DNA of 64,000 nt from Silene conica (lineage: Eukaryota; Streptophyta; Magnoliopsida; Caryophyllales; Caryophyllaceae): the NCBI GenBank assembly GCA_029255685.2, contig CM055318.2, forward strand, positions 13,955,001 to 14,019,000, given 5' to 3'. The position numbers and the translations under genes are program-made. Below the pieces are notes generated by a model, which had not been told where the DNA came from, did not search any database, and was given only the letters and a program-made list of their open reading frames with translations. The number at the start of each line of letters is the position of its first letter. Positions within the stretch are counted from its first letter, which is position 1. This document shows positions 58,195 to 64,000 of this stretch, piece by piece.

Positions 58195-59235
58195 TGTGAC
58201 AGCAATTGTAATCATCAAAACAGTTATTGTAATTTTTTCAGACAGTTATTTGTAATGACTCAGGCAGTTATTTTAATGATTTCAGACAGTTATTGCAATG
58301 GGTTCATACAGTTATTGTAATGATTTTCAGACAGTTATTATAATGGATTTTACACAGTTATTGTATTATATAAGTCCTGTTATTGTATCTAGTAGTGACT
58401 TAATTCAAGACTGTTATTGTATTATATAAGTTCTGTTATTGTATTTCCTTTCTAACACAGTTATTGCATAATGTGAAATATTGTATTGCATAATAATACA
58501 TGTTATTGTAATCCATAATGTTAATTATTGTATTGCATGTTATTGTATTCAGTTTTCCATTTTGTAGTACCTGCTATTGTAATTCATAATACCTGTTATT
58601 GTATTCATAATATCTGTTATTGTAATTCATAATTCCTGTTATTGTAATTCATAATTCCTGTTATTGCATTCAGTTTTCCATTTTGTAATACCTGTTATTG
58701 TAATTCGTTATAGCTGTTATTGTATTCATAATAGCTGTTATTGTAATTGATAATAGCTGTTATTGTATTGCATAATAGCTGTTATTGTATTCAGTTTTCC
58801 ATTTTGTAATACCTGTTATTGTAATTCATTATAGCTGTTATTGTATTCATAATAGCTGTTATTGTAATTGATAATAACTGTTATTGTATTGCATAATAGC
58901 TGTTATTGTATTCAGTTTTCCATTTTGTAATACCTGTTATTGTAATTCATTATAGCTGTTATTGTATTCATAATACCTGTTATTGTAATTCATTATAACA
59001 GTTATTGTATTACACATCTCGATTATTGTATTACTTTAACACAATTATTGTATTATGAAAACTCAATTATTGTATCTGGTAGTGACTTCATGGCTACAAT
59101 GGAGTTATTATAACATTACATCTCGATTATTGTATTGTTTATACCCTGTTATTGTATTGTTTATACCCTGTTATTGTATTTGTTTATACCCTGTTATTGT
59201 ATTGTATAAAATCTGTTATTGTATTGTTTACTCCT
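58195..59235. repeat. TGTTATTGTA array, block 2 with higher-order repeat
   Basis: Basic units of 20-22 bp (AGCTGTTATTGTATTCATAAT). Between about 58550 and 59030 they form a ~121-bp higher-order unit that starts CAGTTTTCCATTTTGTAATA, repeated four times. Confidence 0.88.
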
Positions 59236-59849
59236 AGAGTCATAGTTGTTGTATATATTGTTTATTTCTCTAGAATATCTAATTATTTTATAATGTTATT
59301 ATGGTTATTTCAATACTTATATGAGACGATTATTGTATTTTGGTTGCATAGTTATTTTAAATTTACGTTTTTTTGTTTTTATTTCTTTTAGTGACCGTTC
59401 GCTTTGTACTGGCTCAGCCCTCATCAATAAACAAGTCATCGTTTTCGGCGGGAATAAATATCGGCGGAAGAATGGTGAAAACACCGACAACACATGGTTC
59501 TCGTCGGGAAGAAGTACTTTTAGATGTAGCATTGGAGATATATATATGTAACGTTACGGATTGTTACTGTTGTTAAATGCATTGTTTAAAATTCTTAGAT
59601 GTAATGATAAAGATGCATAGATTGTTGGAGATGCTTAAGTGTATCAATATGATGAAGTCAAAATAGTTATATAATGAAAGTAGGTTGTTTTTTTAACCTT
59701 GTTATATATTATTATTCTGTTTTTCAGATTTTGTCACTGCATTAACCAAACTCATTTATTAATTCAATGAAAATGACTAGTTATTCAATTAAATAAGATA
59801 AAAACAAGCACAAGTTAGAAATTTGAATATATTTGAGTTCCACTTCAAT
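59236..59849 (+). other. Inter-array segment of P1
   Basis: A possible terminal exon lies at about 59390-59555, after a pyrimidine-rich stretch: an open frame reading RFVLAQPSSINKSSFSAGIN and GGRMVKTPTTHGSRREEVLL. It resembles a low-complexity plant protein tail, but no family could be named. Confidence 0.3.
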
Positions 59850-60240
59850 ACAATAACACGATTTACTCATTACAATAACTAAATTACTACATTACAATAA
59901 CTACAAATATCATAGTTTTACATTACAATAATTGAGTTTCTACATTACAATAATTAAGTTTTGAGTTTCTACATTATTACAATAACCGAGTTTCTACATT
60001 AAAATAACTGAGCTACTCAATTAAACAAGCTGAAAACTAACAAACAATGACCAAGTATATACATCAATTTCTCCATTGAACGTCAATTATTCACGTCTAT
60101 CTTAATTCAACCTACAAATCACCAAAAAGCAAAATATAAGTTACCAGAAGTAAATAAAGGATACACTGATTGAGTTTTAATAATAGAATAACACAGTTAA
60201 AGTAATACAATAATCGAGATATAATGTTATTACAACTACA
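59850..60240. repeat. TACAATAA repeats in inverse orientation
   Basis: ACATTACAATAACT-type units, the reverse complement of the main array motif, spaced 25-35 bp. They lie between array blocks 2 and 3. Confidence 0.7.
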
Positions 60241-60264
60241 TTTTTTAAGAAAAACTAAAAGAAT

Positions 60265-61045
60265 GCTTTATTCATAATAGCTGTTATTGTATTCATAAGC
60301 TGTTATTGTATTCATAATACATGTTATTGTATTCAGTTTTCCATTATGTAATACCTGTTATTGTATTCATAATAGCTGTTATTGTTGTTATTGTATTCAG
60401 TTTTCCATTATGTAATACCTGTTATTATAATTCATAATAGTTGTTATTGTAATTCATAATAGCTGTTATTGTATTGCATAATACATGTTATTGTATTCAG
60501 TTTTGTGTTTTGTAATACCTGTTATTGTATTCATAATAGCTGTTATTGTATTCATAATAGCTGTTATTGTAATTCATAATAGTTGTTATTGTATTCAGTT
60601 TTGTGTTTTGTAATACCTGTTATTGTATTCATAATAGTTGTTATTGTATTCATAATAGTTGTTATTGTAATTCATAATAGCTGTTATTGTATTCATAATA
60701 CATGTTATTGTATTCAGTTTTCCATTTTGTAATACATGTTATTGTAATTCATAATAACTGTTATTGTAATTCATAATAGCTGTTATTGTATTCATAATAG
60801 TTGTTATTGTAATTCATAGTAGCTGTTATTGTATTCATAATAGCTGTTATTGTAATACGTAATAGCTGTTATTGTATTTGGATAATACATGTTATTGTAA
60901 TTTTGTAATACCTGTTATTGTATTACACTGAGTTATTTTAAGATCCATAACAGTCATTATAAGCTCAATAGTGAGTTATTTTAAGCTCTCATAGCAGTCA
61001 TTATAAGCTCAATAGTGAGTTATTTTAAGCTCTCATATAGTTATT
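60265..61045. repeat. TGTTATTGTA array, block 3
   Basis: The same 20-22-bp units and CAGTTTTCCATT superunit boundaries as block 2, fading into GTGAGTTATTTTAAGCTC repeats at 60945-61035. Confidence 0.88.
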
Positions 61046-61319
61046 GTATCATGAAATCATGAAATCATTATAAACTAGACAAATTGATACCTGAAATCGT
61101 CAATGTTTGATCGTCATTAAGCTGATTAAGATGATCGTCATTAAGTTCGTCTGAATTCATCATCGCAAATCCTGAAAATTACGAAAACAATACATAAATT
61201 GTCGTACAATTTGTTATTTGAATCAAATAATTCAGCTATTCAAGTATTAAAATAACAAAATCGTAAGAATTGGTACCGAAAAATTAGGGTTCCTGTAATT
61301 TTTTCGTCTGATTTTTCGG

Positions 61320-61412
61320 AATTGATGAAGAATTGATGAAGAATTGATGAATTGATGAAGAATTGATGAAGAATTTGATGAAGAATTGATGAAGAATTTG
61401 ATGAAGAATTGA
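61320..61412. repeat. GAATTGATGAA short tandem repeat
   Basis: About eight units of 11-15 bp. The minus-strand Ser/Asn/Phe-rich open frame over it is a product of the repeat. Confidence 0.85.
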
Positions 61413-61590
61413 TGATTTTCTGGGGTTTTTTGATGATTTTTTTTGGGATTTTGAAGGAGAGAGAAAGTTGGGGAAAACAAATTTTGTCAGCTGGAATTGT
61501 GAATTTTAGGCGCGTGTTACAAAGTTGGGTTTAGGTCAATTGTATTTATACGCGGGGGTAACTCACGGAATATGGCAAACTCACCGGAAC

Positions 61591-61869
<279 letters not shown>

Positions 61870-61884
61870 ATATATATAGAGAGA

Positions 61885-63230
61885 TAAATATTTATATTAT
61901 ATTTTTTCCTTTTTATTTTAAAAAAGTAGACCTGTTCAGTAAATAAAATTTATGGTTTATATAATAACTATAGTTTGTCGTGTTCGTTTAAGAGAAAAAG
62001 TACACAATCCCGTGATTTTTCACGGGTGTTCCACTAGTTATGAATTATTTCAGGGTGGTAGGAAGTTAGAAACTTGAATTTTGATACCATGTGTTTGGTT
62101 TAATACATGAATCAATCAATTTCATTCTTATACCTGGTATTTTCGATTGAAAAATGTTGGAATTAGGAATCAAATAATTATATGTTTTAATCATTTTATT
62201 AAAACAATTATTATATATCGTCTAAACTTTTTTTTTGTTCACAACCTCTATTTCACGTTCTTGAAATGTACTCATGTCACCCGCAATAGTAGCTAAATGG
62301 TCTTTCAGTCATTTGTTTGCTCCATAAATCGTGCTTGGGGCTCTTTTGAGATAACTCCAAATACTTGATGGAAACTAAAATAAACTATGAATTGTCTTTC
62401 AACCATTTAACTTAAGCATGAAATAACACAAAAACTATAGGAATTATTGATATTGCGATCGGTAACATGTGCTTGACTGCTTGTCCACTATGTAACTAAT
62501 TCTCACATGTGTTTTGCCCAATGTCTAACCATGGAATTATTTTCACGGGTAATATGTCAAAAATAAACAAGGGTAAAATCTATGTGACACTCTTCAACAA
62601 TACTCTTCTCCAACCGTCTAGTAAAACCTTTAATTCCGTCAAATTATTTATATTATGCTGAGCTTATACTTGTCCACCACCTAACTAATTCCATCTACAT
62701 CTGCTTGCTCATCAAAATTCAAAATTACTAATGTTGCGAATTAACTCAAACAAAAATAAGTATAGTGTCGATAAATTACGAATTAACTCAAAAAATTATT
62801 TTAGAATCAAGAGATGCGGATTAAATTTATAAGTAGTCGAGTCAAAATAATTGTAGTGCAGAAGAGAAGTATTAGTATAAAGGAAAAAATACATGAATTG
62901 AAGGAAGAAAAAGAAGAACAATAAGTATGCTCCACAAATAATTCAATATTTTTTTTAAACAATTTGATACCAAGGGTTTGGAAATTGGAATGAATATATC
63001 TACCTGCCCTCTAGCCTCTAGGGCTTCCAAAACTCATACCTCATAGGTTTGAGTTATGAGTATGAAAATAAAAAAAATTAAACAAACACCTGGTATGTGT
63101 TTAAGTCATTCTAAACTCATATTTCATTCCTAATTAAGTTGAACCAAACACCCCCTTAATATTTGAGCGAAACGGGTTCGGTTTAAGGAATCCGAATTGG
63201 TCTGCTATCAGTTTTACATAAGATGGAAAA
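61885..63230. other. Intergenic DNA
   Basis: No gene is supported. A GTGTTTGGTT near 62092 and its inverse AACCAAACAC near 63144 resemble ends of hAT-type MITEs, but the interior does not confirm one element. CCCGTGATTTTTCACGGG at 62008-62025 is a short perfect palindrome-like stem. Confidence 0.35.
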
Positions 63231-63243
63231 TGGCTCGTATTCT

Positions 63244-63358
63244 TTTTTTTATTGGTTCAACGAAGCGCTCACTTAGCCGCATTACAATAGGGGGAGAGGA
63301 TTCGATCCTGGGACCCATTATCCACAATACCTCTGTGTTAACCACTAGACTAAGACAT
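63244..63358 (-). mobile_element. tRNA-derived SINE with perfect target-site duplication
   Basis: On the minus strand an A box TAGTCTAGTGG (about 63349-63339) and a B box GGATCGAATCC (about 63308-63298) match the RNA polymerase III internal promoter with suitable spacing. The 3' end is an A run (T run at 63243-63250 on the plus strand). A perfect 13-bp duplication TGGCTCGTATTCT flanks it (63231-63243 and 63359-63371). Body 115 bp, close to short plant Au-like SINEs. No protein is encoded. Confidence 0.88.
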
Positions 63359-63371
63359 TGGCTCGTATTCT

Positions 63372-63574
63372 ACAACTAAGACTCGTACATGCTTGTACGG
63401 GCGTATAAAAGTCCATATAAATAAAACGTCTAATTTTGTCGTAATGCAAGGTTTGATCCCATGTTTTTTGTGTAGAATATGACCATTTTTTGAGAAAATT
63501 GTTGATTACAGCTTTATAAAAAACACATTTTGAAACTTACAACTTTATTAATTTTTTTATAAACTTACAGCTAG
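63372..63574. other. Intergenic DNA
   Basis: AT-rich, with nothing recognisable. Confidence 0.3.
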
Positions 63575-63730
63575 ACTTGTCAAAACCTGACCCGACCCGA
63601 AAACCGACCGTAACCCGACCCGTAAATAACCCGGTTTTTTCAACCCGAACCCGAAAGATACCCGAACCCGTTTTGACCTGTAAATAGCGGGTCAAAACCC
63701 GACCCGCAGCGGGTTGACCGTTGGGTCAAG
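63575..63730. repeat. ACCCGACCCG-rich repeat
   Basis: Many variants of ACCCGACCC/AACCCGAACCCG in one orientation, ending with the inverse GCGGGTCAAAACCCGACCCG and GCGGGTTGACC. Probably a remnant MITE or simple-repeat island; no target duplication was found. Confidence 0.6.
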
Positions 63731-63804
63731 ACAATATATCATTTTTAAAATATACAATGTCATAAGTATTGATGACTTATAAATTTTTGAGAAGAAATAT
63801 GTAT

Positions 63805-64000
63805 ATATATGCGGTATGTCACGTCATCACCTCAAACAACATGCCACGTCATCACCTCAAAATGTGTGTCACACCGTCACTTTCACTGTAGTATATCGAA
63901 TTGCATTCCACGTCAGCAGCGCGAACAACATGCCACGTCATCACATCGAAGTGTGTGCCACGTCGTCACTTTTAGTGTAGTACGCCAAGTTACATTCCAC
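63805..64000. repeat. ACGT-core tandem repeat running off the window
   Basis: Two and a half units of about 90 bp beginning AACAACATGCCACGTCATCA and containing TTTTAGTGTAGTA-type segments. Each unit has several CCACGTCA sites (TGACGTGG on the complement), a sequence bound by plant bZIP factors. The repeat continues past 64000, so its context is unknown. Confidence 0.75.

Noticed and set aside
58195-59235. CRISPR-like appearance of regularly spaced TGTTATTGTA repeats
   Set aside because: Spacers are themselves repetitive and only ~10 bp, the setting is a plant nuclear transposon, and no cas genes are present.

Overview
The window is nuclear DNA of a flowering plant, most likely a eudicot. The evidence is spliced genes with GT-AG introns, a type II MADS-box gene of the SVP/AGL24 (StMADS11) clade, an mTERF gene, and a dense load of plant transposon families (Tekay-type Ty3/gypsy, Ty1/copia, CACTA, hAT, Stowaway, a LINE fragment, a tRNA-derived SINE). 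The species cannot be fixed from sequence alone.

Layout. 0-3 kb: the 5' part of an O-fucosyltransferase-family gene on the minus strand, with its 3' exons beyond the left edge. 4.06-6.65 kb: a decayed TIR element carrying a nested 5'-truncated LINE (13-bp target-site duplication) and a Stowaway-like MITE. 7.8-11.9 kb: a complete eight-exon SVP-like MADS gene on the minus strand. 13.68-32.21 kb: a tandem Tekay-type chromovirus array on the minus strand (LTR-pol-LTR-pol-LTR-truncated pol); one polyprotein is intact, one is frameshifted near its end and one is broken inside integrase. 32.4-36.25 kb: a train of small TIR elements joined by (TA)n tracts. 36.77-41.67 kb: a short-LTR copia element with perfect TTATC target-site duplications and several disabling lesions. 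44.67-45.86 kb: an intronless mTERF gene on the minus strand. 46.67-61.88 kb: a second and longer (TA)n-linked train. It contains a 2-kb element with a captured TBL gene fragment, a 6.9-kb CACTA element (transposase without its catalytic core, TnpA-like gene intact), and a 5.1-kb element with Ulp1-like fragments and a very large TGTTATTGTA array. 61.9-64 kb: intergenic DNA with a clean SINE insertion and an ACGT-rich tandem repeat running off the right edge.

Only three host genes are seen (O-fucosyltransferase-like, SVP-like, mTERF), all on the minus strand. They are not an operon and show no evident functional link. The most striking unexplained structure is in the Tekay LTRs: up to ten units share a nearly constant 20-nt core, and each is flanked by arms that differ from unit to unit but remain self-complementary. 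The core itself shows compensatory change (GCC/GGC to GTC/GAC). The second notable structure is the (TA)n-linked chaining of unrelated TIR elements with similar GATC-containing ends.
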